A stretch of DNA of 64,000 nucleotides from JAWXBA01 sp048499805 (GCA_048499805.1 JASNZF010000004.1:1-64000), one strand, 5' to 3'. Numbered from the stretch's first letter, positions 10,630 to 18,338 are shown. Program-made: numbers and translations. The notes: a model not told the origin generated them from the sequence alone.

Positions 10630-11547
10630 CTACCCCCCCGCCACCTCCGCATACGCCACCGTCAACGGATCCCGCGCCCCCGGCTGGCCGAACGGGCCGA
10701 ACGACTCGAATCCCTTGAGCGGGTCCCGCATCGCCAGGATCTCGTCCCGGGTCTTCCCCGCCTTCACCTGGGTCTCCACGAATGCCAGGACCGCGCCGAG
10801 ATAGTCGCGGAAGCGGGCCAGCTCCGACCAGCCGCCGGTGACGGGGAGGTTGGTGTTGGCGTGCCCGAAGATGTAGATCGTGTCGTTGGCGTGGGCCGCG
10901 AGCGTCTGGTCGATCACCGCCATCCAGTTGCGCATCAGCGCGCCGGCGGCGCGGTCCACCACCGGGTGCCGCTGGTTGAACATCAGGTCGCCCATGTGGG
11001 CCACGTTGGCGCGTTCAAAGGTGATGACGGCGTCGCCGCTGGTGTGGGCGCGGCCGAAGTGCCGGGCCGTCACCCGCTCGTCGCCCACGTCGGCCGACCA
11101 GCTCTCGGTGAAGGTCGTGTCGGGATAGAGCTGGTCGGCGGGTGCCTGGGCGCCGGGCGGGTTCCGCATGTGCTCGGCGGCCATCTGGTGCGCCACCACC
11201 TTTCGGGCCGCGCCGCGGAACGAGATGTTGCCGCCGCTGTGGTCGCCGTGGTGGTGGGTGTTGATCAGCAGGTCCACCCCGCGGTTGTTCGACCGGCTGT
11301 TGAGCCCGTTCAGGCATGCCGTCGCCTCTGTGGGGAACTGGCTGTCCACCACCACCACCGCGTCGGGGTTCACCAGCCAGCCGATCGTGCCGCCGCGCAT
11401 CGTGAAGAAGCCGACGTTGCGCCGGATCGGGGTGAAGGTCGCCTGGGCCTGGGCCTGCAGCGCGCGGGCGAGCGGGGTGCGACCGAGCGAGAGGGCGGCG
11501 GTCACCGCGGCGGTGGACGCGAGGAAATCGCGACGGGTGGGGGACAT
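10630..11547 (-). CDS. Tat-exported metallo-beta-lactamase-fold hydrolase
   Basis: An MBL-fold protein of about 305 aa with a twin-arginine signal (SPTRRDFLASTAAVTAALSL), so it is probably folded with its metals before export. The metal motif is NTHHHGDHSGG (HxHxDH); further ligands fit HFGRAHTSGDAV and FGHANTN. The ATG at 11547 follows GGAG by 6-7 bases; upstream sequence in the same frame is pure repeat array. The stop is the TAG of a TAGGGGCTGGGGG repeat and the final Ala-Gly-Gly is repeat-like. Many Tat-exported MBL proteins with this layout are uncharacterised, so the substrate is unknown. Confidence 0.85.
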   Translation of the reverse strand: MSPTRRDFLASTAAVTAALSLGRTPLARALQAQAQATFTPIRRNVGFFTMRGGTIGWLVNPDAVVVVDSQFPTEATACLNGLNSRSNNRGVDLLINTHHHGDHSGGNISFRGAARKVVAHQMAAEHMRNPPGAQAPADQLYPDTTFTESWSADVGDERVTARHFGRAHTSGDAVITFERANVAHMGDLMFNQRHPVVDRAAGALMRNWMAVIDQTLAAHANDTIYIFGHANTNLPVTGGWSELARFRDYLGAVLAFVETQVKAGKTRDEILAMRDPLKGFESFGPFGQPGARDPLTVAYAEVAGG

Positions 11548-11588
11548 GCGGGCTCCGGCGAGAGGGATCACAAATAATAGCAGGGGCC

Positions 11589-11820
11589 GGCATCCGTTGG
11601 GATCGTATGGGCCGACATCCGTTGGGATCGTAGGGGCCGCGTGTACGCGGCCCGCGGGGTTGGATCCCCACCGGCATCCGTTGGGATCGTATGGACCGAC
11701 ATCCATTGGGATCGTAGGGGCCGCGTGTACGCGGCCCGCAAGGTTCGATTCCCGCCGGCATCCGTTCGGATCGTAGGGGCCGCGTGTACGCGGCCCGCGG
11801 GGTTGGATTCCGGCCGGCAT
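11589..11820. repeat. Tandem array, ~84-bp unit with GGCCGCGTGTACGCGGCC palindrome
   Basis: Two full 84-bp units start at 11589 and 11673, followed by a shortened one at 11757. Each carries one or two GGCATCCGTTGGGATCGTA words and the palindrome GTAGGGGCCGCGTGTACGCGGC. A single dispersed copy lies at 39353-39390. The region between the Tat-MBL start and the DUF302 gene holds nothing but this array and a second palindrome (GGCCGCCCACGGGCGGCC, 11849-11866), whose TAGGGG flank supplies the DUF302 stop codon. Confidence 0.85.
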
Positions 11821-11872
11821 TTGCACGCATCGGCATGGGGACACGCGGGCCGCCCACGGGCGGCCCCTACCC

Positions 11873-12280
11873 CTACCCCGTCCCCAACTCCCGCGCCACC
11901 CGCTCCAACCGTGCCCGGGCCTCCGCCGCCACCCGCTCGATCACCGGATTCGCCGCTCCACCGGCGCCCGCCAGCATCTGGATCGGGTCAATGAGCCGCA
12001 CGATGGTTCCGCCCTCGCCCTCCTCGACCGTCACGTTGCAGGGCAGCAGCAGCCCCACTTCCGCGTTCGCGCCCAGGGCGTCCCAGGCCAGTGGCGGATT
12101 GCAGGCGCCGAGGATCGTGTAGCGGCGGAAGTCGCGATCGAGCTTCGTCTTGAACGCCGCCTGGATGTCGATCTCGCTCAGGACCCCGAACCCCTCGGCC
12201 TTGAGGGCCGCACGGGTCCGGTCCATCGCGGCATCGAACGGGGCGTCCAGGGTGACGGTGAATCCCAGGGCGTCAGGCAT
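11873..12280 (-). CDS. DUF302 family protein
   Basis: A 135-aa protein of the DUF302 (TT1751-like) family. Visible family features: FTVTLDAPFDAAMDRTRAAL, LKAEGFGVLSEIDIQAAFKTKL, RRYTILGACNPPLAWDAL (the conserved LGACNP) and EVGLLLPCNVTVEE. Homologues are small alpha/beta proteins, sometimes with a membrane partner, of unknown biochemical role; metal or redox links have been suggested from the conserved cysteines. A GGGAGG site precedes the ATG at 12280. The stop is a TAG in TAGGGGTAGGGGCCGCCC, part of the neighbouring palindrome. Confidence 0.88.
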   Translation of the reverse strand: MPDALGFTVTLDAPFDAAMDRTRAALKAEGFGVLSEIDIQAAFKTKLDRDFRRYTILGACNPPLAWDALGANAEVGLLLPCNVTVEEGEGGTIVRLIDPIQMLAGAGGAANPVIERVAAEARARLERVARELGTG

Positions 12281-12340
12281 CAGGTCCTCCCGGTGGGTGA
12301 TGAGGAAACCTAGGCCGGGGCGGATGAACCGACGATGAAG

Positions 12341-12467
12341 GGGACCGCAGGGGCCGATTCCAATTGGCCCGATCTCGTATCCCAACCGAACACCCCGACG
12401 CGTGCGACGATGGTTGAAACCCCCGGCCGGCCCACCCGGGAGGGTGGGCCGGCGCGCACCGATCCAA
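12341..12467. repeat. Composite two-palindrome repeat, copy 1
   Basis: A ~127-bp block starting GACCGCAGGGGCCGATTCCA and ending GGCCCACCCGGGAGGGTGGGCC plus GGCGCGC. A second copy, similar along its whole length, is at 14601-14726. The first palindrome alone also occurs at 13922-13950. The block holds two different palindromes joined by a conserved ~70-bp linker. Confidence 0.8.
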
Positions 12468-12473
12468 CCCTCG

Positions 12474-13003
12474 CGGGGCATGCCTTGGCATGCCCGTATC
12501 GTTGGCCCCGCGTCCGGCCACGATCCGATACAACGGGCGCACAGGGGTGCGCCCCGTGGACTCGGATCCCTGCCAGCTGCCCGCCGCTCGCCGATGCTGG
12601 CGATCGCAACGGGACTGCGTGTACGGGCATGCCTTGGCATGCCCGTATCGTTGGCCCCGCGCCCGCCACGATCCGATACAACGGGCGCACAGGGGTGCGC
12701 CCCGTGGACTCGGATCCCTGCCAGCCGCCCGCAGCTCGCCGATGCTGGCGATCTCATCGGGACTCCATCTACGGGCATGCCTTGGCATGCCCGTACCGTT
12801 GGCCCCGCGCCCGGCCACGATCCGATACAACGGGCGCACAGGGGTGCGCCCCGTGGGCTCGGATCCCTGCCAGCCGCCCGCCGCTCGCCGATGCTGGCGA
12901 TCGCAACGGGACTGCGTGTACGGGCATGCCTTGGCATGCCCGTATCGTTGGCCCCGCGCCCGGCCACGATCCGATACAACGGGCGCACAGGGGTGCGCCC
13001 CTA
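12474..13003. repeat. Tandem array, 148-149 bp unit, about 3.5 copies
   Basis: Units begin with GCATGCCTTGGCATGC at 12478, 12627, 12775 and 12924. Each then carries a conserved 40-bp stretch and a second palindrome, GGGCGCACAGGGGTGCGCCC. Identity between units is very high by eye, with single-base changes. The last unit stops at the second palindrome. Reading frames through it are repetitive and not gene-like. Beyond it, 13004-13163 holds an alternating CG tract (13053-13074) and then the VapBC control region. Confidence 0.9.
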
Positions 13004-13163
13004 CCTCATTCACCGCATGGCATGTTGGGGGATCCGCGTCCGCCGCGACGGTCGCGCGCGCGCGCGTACGCGCGAAAACGCCCCCCACCGCACCATTCTG
13101 GTACCACGCCACCATGCCGCTCCACATACCTTGGGCGCATGCCTCCCTCCCGTCCCACCCTCC

Positions 13164-13195
13164 GTGCATCCATATTGCATCCAGAACGGATGCAC
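13164..13195. promoter_or_regulatory. Inverted-repeat operator candidate for VapBC
   Basis: Perfect 8-bp arms GTGCATCC (13164-13171) and GGATGCAC (13188-13195) are separated by 16 bases that include CATATT. The site ends 12 bases before the antitoxin ATG and overlaps the AGGAGA ribosome site region. VapB-VapC complexes typically bind such repeats to autorepress. Confidence 0.5.
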
Positions 13196-13207
13196 AGGAG
13201 AGACACC

Positions 13208-13453
13208 ATGGCCGTCCTCACCATCAAGAACATGCCTGATGACCTCTACGCCCGGCTCAAGACCCGGGCGGCGGCACACAACCGGAGCATCAATCGCGAG
13301 GCCATCACCTGCCTGGAGCACGCCCTCGCAGGGCCCCCCGGACACGACTCCGACCAGCTCCTCGCCGCCCTCCGAAGGAGCCGAGCTCGGCTCGGCAAGG
13401 TCTGGCTCACCGACCAGGCGCTCGCCAAGTCCAAGGGCGACGGCCGGCGATGA
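13208..13453 (+). CDS. FitA/VapB-type antitoxin
   Basis: An 81-aa antitoxin. The N-terminal half (VLTIKNMPDDLYARLKTRAA then HNRSINREAI) is a ribbon-helix-helix DNA-binding domain of the FitA/Arc type. The C-terminal half (DQLLAALRRSRARLGKVWLT) would be the toxin-binding tail. The ATG at 13208 has AGGAGA 7-8 bases upstream. It overlaps the VapC start by 4 bp (ATGA), so the pair is translationally coupled, and the upstream inverted repeat fits autorepression. Confidence 0.88.
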   Translation: MAVLTIKNMPDDLYARLKTRAAAHNRSINREAITCLEHALAGPPGHDSDQLLAALRRSRARLGKVWLTDQALAKSKGDGRR

Positions 13454-13863
13454 TCGTCGCCGACGCAAACCTGATCGCGTATTTCGTCATGCCCGGGGAG
13501 CGGACGGAGGAGGCGGAACGAGTGTTCCAGGCCGATCCCGCCTGGGTGGCACCGGTGCTCTGGGCCAGTGAGATGCGCAGCGTGTTGCTGGGGCAACTGC
13601 GCGCCAAGACAATTTCCGCGTCGCAAGCAGAGCGATTGATGGATCGGGCGGAGCAGGTCATCGCTGGACGGGTAGGAGAGCCTCGATCGGCGCGTGTCCT
13701 GGAGCTGGCGCTCAAATCCGGCTGTTCCTCGTACGATTGCGAGTATGTGGCCCTCGCCGAGGAGCTTGGCGTCCCGCTCATCTCGTCAGACCGGAAACTC
13801 GCCAAAGCGTTCCCGAAGGTGGTCCAGAGCCCAGCAGAGTTCGCCGCAGAATCAAACCCCTAG
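13450..13863 (+). CDS. VapC-type PIN-domain toxin RNase
   Basis: A 137-aa PIN-domain endoribonuclease, the toxin of the pair with the upstream antitoxin. The acidic metal-binding residues are visible: D5 in MIVADANLI, E41 in WASEMRSVLL, D95 in SSYDCEYVALA and D113 in LISSDRKLAKAF. Full length for the family. VapC toxins usually cut tRNA or rRNA loops; the target here is unknown. The TAG stop opens a TAGGGGGCGCAGCCCC palindrome, so this plus-strand gene also ends inside a repeat. Confidence 0.92.
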   Translation: MIVADANLIAYFVMPGERTEEAERVFQADPAWVAPVLWASEMRSVLLGQLRAKTISASQAERLMDRAEQVIAGRVGEPRSARVLELALKSGCSSYDCEYVALAEELGVPLISSDRKLAKAFPKVVQSPAEFAAESNP

Positions 13864-14087
13864 GGGGCGCAGCCCCTGTGCGTCCCCTCCGGCTTGTGGG
13901 CGCGTGCCGGCCCCACCCCGACCGCAGGGGCCGATTCCAATCGGCCCGCTGTATCGAATCCGTCCCCGAACCCCGCCCGCCGTGCAGTTGAGCTGGCCGT
14001 GATAGCCCGGCTCCACTATTCCATGTCATGGAACATGGCCATTCCGATTTATATGCCTTTTCTATACCTTTACTGGGTACTCTACCG
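13864..14087. other. Intergenic: palindrome and AT-richer BrnT promoter region
   Basis: 13922-13950 is the GCAGGGGCCGATTCCAATCG palindrome. From 14025 to 14085 the sequence becomes AT-rich (ATTTATATGCC, TTTTCTATACC), the only such stretch nearby, and is a plausible promoter and operator for the BrnT-BrnA pair. Confidence 0.4.
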
Positions 14088-14354
14088 GTGTTCGAGTTCG
14101 ATCACCCGAAGAGCCAGGCCAACTTGGCCAAGCATGGAATCAGCTTTGTGGCCGCCCAAGCCCTCTGGGATGATCCGCATCATCTCCAGATCGAGGCCCG
14201 GACGGTGGACGAGCCTCGGTGGGTTGTCATTGGCCGGATCGAGGGGAGAATCTGGGCCGCGGTGATCACCGAACGCTCGGCCGTGATCCGCTTGATCTCT
14301 GTCCGGCGAGCACGTCAAGAGGAGGTTGCGCTCTATGAAGGCCAAGGAGTTTGA
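14088..14354 (+). CDS. brnT: BrnT-family toxin (DUF497)
   Basis: A ribonuclease toxin of the BrnT family. Hallmarks: FEFDHPKSQANLAKHGISFV, WDDPHHLQIEAR, RWVVIGRIEGRIWAAVIT and VIRLISVRRARQEE, ending in YEG. From the GTG at 14088 it has 88 aa, the family length. An ATG at 14028 is also in frame but would put 20 atypical residues ahead of the conserved start, over the AT-rich likely promoter. Neither start has a strong ribosome site. It overlaps the BrnA gene by 20 bp in the usual toxin-first order. Confidence 0.88.
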   Translation: MFEFDHPKSQANLAKHGISFVAAQALWDDPHHLQIEARTVDEPRWVVIGRIEGRIWAAVITERSAVIRLISVRRARQEEVALYEGQGV

Positions 14355-14592
14355 TCGCGCGTTCGATGAGGGCGACGAAATCGTTGGTGAACTCGACCTC
14401 TCCACCGCGAAGCGTCCCCGCCAGGAGCAGCGCCGAGTGAACGTGGATTTTCCAGCCTGGATGGTGGAGCAGCTCGACCAGGAGGCCAGTCGCCTGGGCG
14501 TCACCCGCCAGTCGATCATCAAGGTCTGGCTGGCTGAGCGACTCGAGCAGCGGGCCGTCATCGCAAGCGGATCGAGCACCACCCCCTCGTAG
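14335..14592 (+). CDS. brnA: BrnA-family antitoxin
   Basis: An 85-aa antitoxin that neutralises BrnT and autorepresses the operon. MKAKEFDRAFDEGDEIVGEL is the typical BrnA N terminus, and RRVNVDFPAWMVEQLDQEAS then RLGVTRQSIIKVWLAERL is the ribbon-helix-helix DNA-binding domain. The ATG at 14335 lies 9 bases after AGGAGG inside the BrnT coding sequence; a TTG three codons earlier is open but too close to that site. Confidence 0.9.
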   Translation: MKAKEFDRAFDEGDEIVGELDLSTAKRPRQEQRRVNVDFPAWMVEQLDQEASRLGVTRQSIIKVWLAERLEQRAVIASGSSTTPS

Positions 14593-14600
14593 CCCCACCC

Positions 14601-14726
14601 CGACCGCAGGGGCCGATTCCAATCGGCCCGATCCGGGATCCCGACTGAACGCCCCAACCCATGCGACAATGGTCGGAACACCCGACCGGCCCACCCGCGA
14701 GGGTGGGCCGGCGCGCGGCGATCCAA
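14601..14726. repeat. Composite two-palindrome repeat, copy 2
   Basis: The second copy of the ~127-bp block at 12341-12467. Its two palindromes read GGGGCCGATTCCAATCGGCC and GGCCCACCCGCGAGGGTGGG. It is followed by GGCGCCCGCGACCGCGGGCGCC, a further palindrome whose TAGGGGGC flank contains the stop codon of the next minus-strand gene. Confidence 0.8.
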
Positions 14727-14756
14727 ACAAACGGCGCCCGCGACCGCGGGCGCCCC

Positions 14757-15701
14757 CTACGACCCCTTGGCGAGCTGCGCAAAGAACTCCGCCTTGGAGA
14801 CCGAAACCACCTCCCGCTCGTCGAGGGGTCGCACCACCCCGACCCGGTGGATCATCAGCTTGGCCCCGGCGGTGATGTCGAAGTTCTCGAGGTAGTCGGC
14901 CAGGTCCCGCACCGTCCCCTTGAACAGCTCGCGCGGCTTGAAGGCCGGCACCACGGTCAGCACGAGCAGGGCGATCGCCCCGGAGGCGTACGCGACATTG
15001 ATCGCCGCGACCAGGAGGTTGCCGGTCCAATGGGCGGGCGCAATCTGGGAGAGCGGCGGCAGCAGCCCCTCGGGAATGCCGAGGAACAGTGTCGAGAAGA
15101 AGTGCTGCCCAAACAGCAGCGGCCACTGCCAGGTCGAGTCCACCGGCCCGCTGAACGACCGCTCGCCCACCACCACTGCCAGGCATTGGAGGACGACTCC
15201 CAGGCTCACCGCGAGCCCACCGAACAGCGCGGCCCGGGACGAGTCGTGGCTGATGTGGACCGAGTGCCAGCGGTTCCAGCCGCCTTCGGTGGACTGGGCC
15301 ACCACCTGATCGGCCAGCCCGGCGGCGAGGGGACCCGGCTCATCGCCCCGGGCGGCCTGCTGGAGCCAGACGCCGACCGCCACCAGGAGGTACCCGGCCA
15401 GGATCGCTCCGAAGACGCCGAGCAGAATCAGCCACCATCGTGCGGGGAGGAAGTGGTCCACGGCCGCGAACAGGGTGACCGGCACCTGGACGATCGGGAT
15501 GATCAGCGCCAGGCTCAGCGCCACGGCCACCACCAGCGACACCAGCAGCACGAGGAAGCGGAGGGGGTAGCCCAGCAGGCGTGCGATCCGGGAACCCGGG
15601 GCGATCGGGACCCATTCCCACGTCTCGACGATCGCCTCGGTCAGGCTGGAGCGAACCAGGAGCCAGGCGTATTCGTTGGTGTCGTTGAGGGCAAGACTCA
15701 T
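14757..15701 (-). CDS. Polytopic membrane protein of unknown function
   Basis: A 314-aa protein with about five hydrophobic segments: ~47-70 (FLVLLVSLVVAVALSLALII), 88-112, 155-177, 195-212 and 232-252. Soluble ends carry charged residues (C-terminal KLMIHRVGVVRPLDEREVVS). No transporter or enzyme motif was recognised. The start at 15701 is followed by SLALNDTNEYAWLLVR, a soluble lead. The stop TAG is followed by GGGGGCGCCCGCGG, a palindrome. Single gene between a toxin-antitoxin pair and a NYN nuclease gene. Confidence 0.75.
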   Translation of the reverse strand: MSLALNDTNEYAWLLVRSSLTEAIVETWEWVPIAPGSRIARLLGYPLRFLVLLVSLVVAVALSLALIIPIVQVPVTLFAAVDHFLPARWWLILLGVFGAILAGYLLVAVGVWLQQAARGDEPGPLAAGLADQVVAQSTEGGWNRWHSVHISHDSSRAALFGGLAVSLGVVLQCLAVVVGERSFSGPVDSTWQWPLLFGQHFFSTLFLGIPEGLLPPLSQIAPAHWTGNLLVAAINVAYASGAIALLVLTVVPAFKPRELFKGTVRDLADYLENFDITAGAKLMIHRVGVVRPLDEREVVSVSKAEFFAQLAKGS

Positions 15702-16101
15702 CGCGCGGGTTCTCCGGCGGATGGGTGGGGCAGGGCGGGAGACGGGACCGCCAGCGGGCCGGATGTCGCTGGATTTTCGAAGGTACCGGCGGGAGGGGGG
15801 GTGTCAACCACTTCGGGCATTTGACTGCGGCAGGCCGGGCGATTCCAAGTGGTAGGGGCGCAGCGGCCGGATGTGCCCGGCCCCGTGGAATCCGACACCC
15901 ACCCCACACCGGAGTCATCCCGAAGACCCCGAGCAACGCGAGGGGGACGAGGGATCTTGCCGACAGCCGCGTTTTTCTGCGCTTGACGACATCCAGCACG
16001 CCGCCTAGCTTGAGTCATCACCCCCCGACAGCTTGGCTGTCGGCTCGAGGGCCGCAGCGGAGGCAACTCCACTGTGGCCTTCGCTTTTGCAGGGGGAACC
16101 G
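15702..16101. other. 400-bp intergenic region with a degenerate REP
   Basis: No gene seen. It contains a long C/G-rich lead, a GTAGGGGCGCAGCGGCCGGA word (15854) and a degenerate REP pair at 15909-15965 (GTCATCCCGAAGACCCCGAG and then GAGGGATCTTGCC). The last 100 bases are the upstream region of the NYN gene, with CCGACAGCTTGGCTGTCGG, a 19-base hairpin, at 16027-16045. Confidence 0.5.
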
Positions 16102-16749
16102 ATGCATCCAGGAGCAAGGCTGCGTACTGCCATCTACGTTGATGGCTTCAACCTCTGCTACCGTGCCCTCAAGGACACCCGCCACAAGTGGCTCGACCAA
16201 CGCGCACTCTATCGCGAGCTGCTCCGTCCAGAGAACGACATCCAGCGCATCCGCTACTTCACCGCGATGATCTCCGGCAAGCGGGATCCCGGGGCGCCGA
16301 TCCGGCAACAAGCCTACCTTCGGGCGCTGGGCACGACTCCAGAGGTGAGCATCCACCTCGGGAGGTTCCTGGTAGCCGAGCGCTGGGCAGCCATTGCGGC
16401 CCCCTCCTTGGACCTGCTCCGCCCATCTCCTGTCACTGTCCGCGTGGTCAAGACCGAGGAGAAGGGCTCCGACGTCAACCTGGGGTGTTTTCTCTTGCGC
16501 GATGCCTACCGCGACGATTTTGACGTTGCGGTCGTCGTCTCCAACGACACCGACCTCGTGGAACCGATCCGCATGGTGACGGAAGACCACAGACAACCGG
16601 TGGGCCTGATCTGCCCTGCCGCCACCCCCGCACGTTCCCTGACAAAAGTGGCAACTTTTCTCAGGCACCTGACCCCCTCGCGCCTGGCGGCCGCCCAGTT
16701 CCCGGAGTCGATCTCGGGAGGCCGGATCCGAAAGCCCACATCCTGGTAG
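16102..16749 (+). CDS. NYN-domain (LabA/DUF88-like) putative ribonuclease
   Basis: A 215-aa protein of the NYN/PIN-like nuclease superfamily. The first acidic motif is AIYVDGFNLCYRAL. Next come EEKGSDVNLGCFLLRDAY, with the characteristic K-G-x-D metal-binding pair, and DFDVAVVVSNDTDLVEPIRM, with S-N-D-x-D. Family members are metal-dependent RNases of RNA processing or stress response, and a few are phage-defence effectors. The ATG at 16102 follows AGGGGGAACCG. It is monocistronic, between repeats, with toxin-antitoxin genes nearby. Confidence 0.85.
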   Translation: MHPGARLRTAIYVDGFNLCYRALKDTRHKWLDQRALYRELLRPENDIQRIRYFTAMISGKRDPGAPIRQQAYLRALGTTPEVSIHLGRFLVAERWAAIAAPSLDLLRPSPVTVRVVKTEEKGSDVNLGCFLLRDAYRDDFDVAVVVSNDTDLVEPIRMVTEDHRQPVGLICPAATPARSLTKVATFLRHLTPSRLAAAQFPESISGGRIRKPTSW

Positions 16750-16804
16750 GCTACCCGCATGCCGACACCCGAGCGGAACCCGGCCCACCGGGTTTTGACT
16801 TCGC

Positions 16805-16994
16805 CCCGGACTCACGTCCGGGCTCGGTCGGGCCCGCCGATCTCGGTGGCCGGCGATGGACTCGGAGCTGGATGTAGGGGCATGCCTTGGCATGCCCCTC
16901 CCGCCACACCATAGATCTCGCAATGGCATGCCTTGGCATGCCCGTACCGGCACCCCAATCCAGACGTAAGGGCATTCCTCCGGAATGCCCTTCC
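16805..16994. repeat. Cluster of four different short palindromes
   Basis: In order: CCCGGACTCACGTCCGGG (16805-16822 region), GGGGCATGCCTTGGCATGCCCC (~16877-16898), GGCATGCCTTGGCATGCC (~16925-16942) and AAGGGCATTCCTCCGGAATG plus CCCTT (~16968-16992). Three have the same layout but different stems. They lie between the NYN gene end and the DUF1810 gene end and may serve as bidirectional terminators. Confidence 0.75.
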
Positions 16995-17000
16995 CATGCC

Positions 17001-17435
17001 TCACCCGAACACCTGTACCGTCCCTGGATCCTCCTCCCCCTCGAAATACTTCTCCAGAACACGATCACACGTACGGGCATGCCTTGGCATGCCCCTCCCT
17101 GCCGCGCGCCGGAACAGCGTCATGCACGACCTGAGCTTCATGTCATCCGGGCTTCCCATGATCTGCCGAGCCGTCTTCCCCTCCACCGCCAGCACCGACT
17201 CGGCGCATTCCAGCAGACGCGGACCGAGGACAGGGTGGGCCAGGTAGGCCCGTGCCTCGTCGAGGTCGCGAATGGCGTAGCGGCGGGACATCCCGCTCTG
17301 GCCCAGCCCGGCGAGCTGGGGGAAGACGAACCACATCCAGTGGGTGCGCTTCCGGCCGGCACGGAGTTCGGCCAGGGCCTGATCGTAAATGCCCTCCTGT
17401 GCCGCGACGAATCGATTCAGATCGTATTGGTCCAC
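17001..17435 (-). CDS. DUF1810 family protein with a palindrome-encoded insert
   Basis: A 144-aa DUF1810 protein, function unknown. Family features: YDLNRFVAAQEGIYDQALAE, RTHWMWFVFPQLAGLGQS, YAIRDLDEARAYLAHPVLG and MKLRSCMTLF. Near the end, residues GRGMPRHART (~113-122) are encoded by GTACGGGCATGCCTTGGCAT (17071-17090 on the plus strand), the same palindrome found in intergenic positions. It replaces or extends the loop before the final helix (CDRVLEKYFEGEEDP), which still looks family-like. The start at 17435 is 18 bp after the stop of the PARG-type gene, so the two are co-transcribed. Confidence 0.82.
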   Translation of the reverse strand: MDQYDLNRFVAAQEGIYDQALAELRAGRKRTHWMWFVFPQLAGLGQSGMSRRYAIRDLDEARAYLAHPVLGPRLLECAESVLAVEGKTARQIMGSPDDMKLRSCMTLFRRAAGRGMPRHARTCDRVLEKYFEGEEDPGTVQVFG

Positions 17436-17453
17436 GATGGTGGTACTCCGGTT

Positions 17454-18338
17454 TCATCCGGCGGCATCTGGTGAGAACACATCCCGGAACGGCCCCAGGG
17501 TCTTTCGCTTCGGCGACCAGTCGGTGATCGCGAACACGACATCGGAGAACGCGCCATCGAATGGCCCCTCCAGCGCGACGCGGAAGTCTTCCGCGGTCCG
17601 TCGGGGGTCGTTCCCGAAGGCGCCGCATCCCCAGGCGCCGAGCACCAGGGCGGTGTACCCGTGGGCACGGGCGATGGCCAGCACCCGGTGGATCCGGGCC
17701 TCCAGCAGGTCTCCCGATTCGGGCTGGCCGATGTGGGTCGCGACGGGGGCCGCGCAGGTGATGAAGTCCAGCAGCCAGGGCTGGTCGAGGTTGGTGCCGT
17801 CGTCGTGCCGGAAGACCGGCACCTGGGGGGAGAGGATCGCCCAGTCGGTGGAGTCGGGACGCGGACGCCGAAGGTGGGCCTCGTACATCGGGTCATTGAG
17901 CAGGGTCAGGTAGAGGGCGCTGGACCGGCAGAGCACCTCCTCCTGGGCGCGGGCGCCGCGCAGGAACCCGCCACCAGGGTGGATCCCGTTGGCAAAGTTC
18001 AGGGCCAGCGGCCGGAGTCCCAGACCGATCAGGCGTTGCGCAGCGCCGAACGTGGTCTCGTTGGCCACCTCCATCCGGGTGGCGGGGAACCGTGGGGAGG
18101 GCGGATCGGGCAGCTGGGCCTCGGGTGGAATGCTCACCCTTGCCCTGATTGCCGACTCCACGGCCTCCTTGATTGGGACCTCGACCCCCTGCTCGGTCTG
18201 GTAGCGGCCCTCCTGCGCCGCCTTGACGGCGGAAAGGCCGAGGAGGGCGGCGGTGTGCCGGCGGATATGGAGCGCCTGATGGTGGGCGGCGGCGAGGTCA
18301 TCGGAATCGACGACTGCTACCAGCTGCAACGGTGGCAT
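17454..18338 (-). CDS. Microbial PARG-type ADP-ribose glycohydrolase (TIGR02452/DUF2263)
   Basis: A 294-aa macrodomain-related hydrolase that would remove ADP-ribose or poly-ADP-ribose from proteins or nucleic acid. The diagnostic loop is LNFANGIHPGGGFLRGARAQ followed by EE: the GGG-x6-QEE signature (~122-134) with its catalytic Glu pair. The N-terminal helix region with AAQEGRYQTEQG matches bacterial PARGs, as does VLGAWGCGAFGNDP near the C terminus. The ATG at 18338 has GGAGG 5 bases upstream. It lies 59 bp after the 161-aa gene and 18 bp before the DUF1810 gene, apparently one operon. Two ADP-ribosylglycohydrolases of another family are encoded at 53230 and 57859. Confidence 0.9.
   Translation of the reverse strand: MPPLQLVAVVDSDDLAAAHHQALHIRRHTAALLGLSAVKAAQEGRYQTEQGVEVPIKEAVESAIRARVSIPPEAQLPDPPSPRFPATRMEVANETTFGAAQRLIGLGLRPLALNFANGIHPGGGFLRGARAQEEVLCRSSALYLTLLNDPMYEAHLRRPRPDSTDWAILSPQVPVFRHDDGTNLDQPWLLDFITCAAPVATHIGQPESGDLLEARIHRVLAIARAHGYTALVLGAWGCGAFGNDPRRTAEDFRVALEGPFDGAFSDVVFAITDWSPKRKTLGPFRDVFSPDAAG

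Noticed and set aside
12474..13003. CRISPR array
   Set aside because: Units are 148-149 bp and near-identical throughout, with no short repeat/unique spacer pattern and no cas genes.
12341..13169. Open frames through the repeat array with RHARACPGMPWHA-like translations
   Set aside because: They are translations of palindromic repeats and occur on both strands in several frames.
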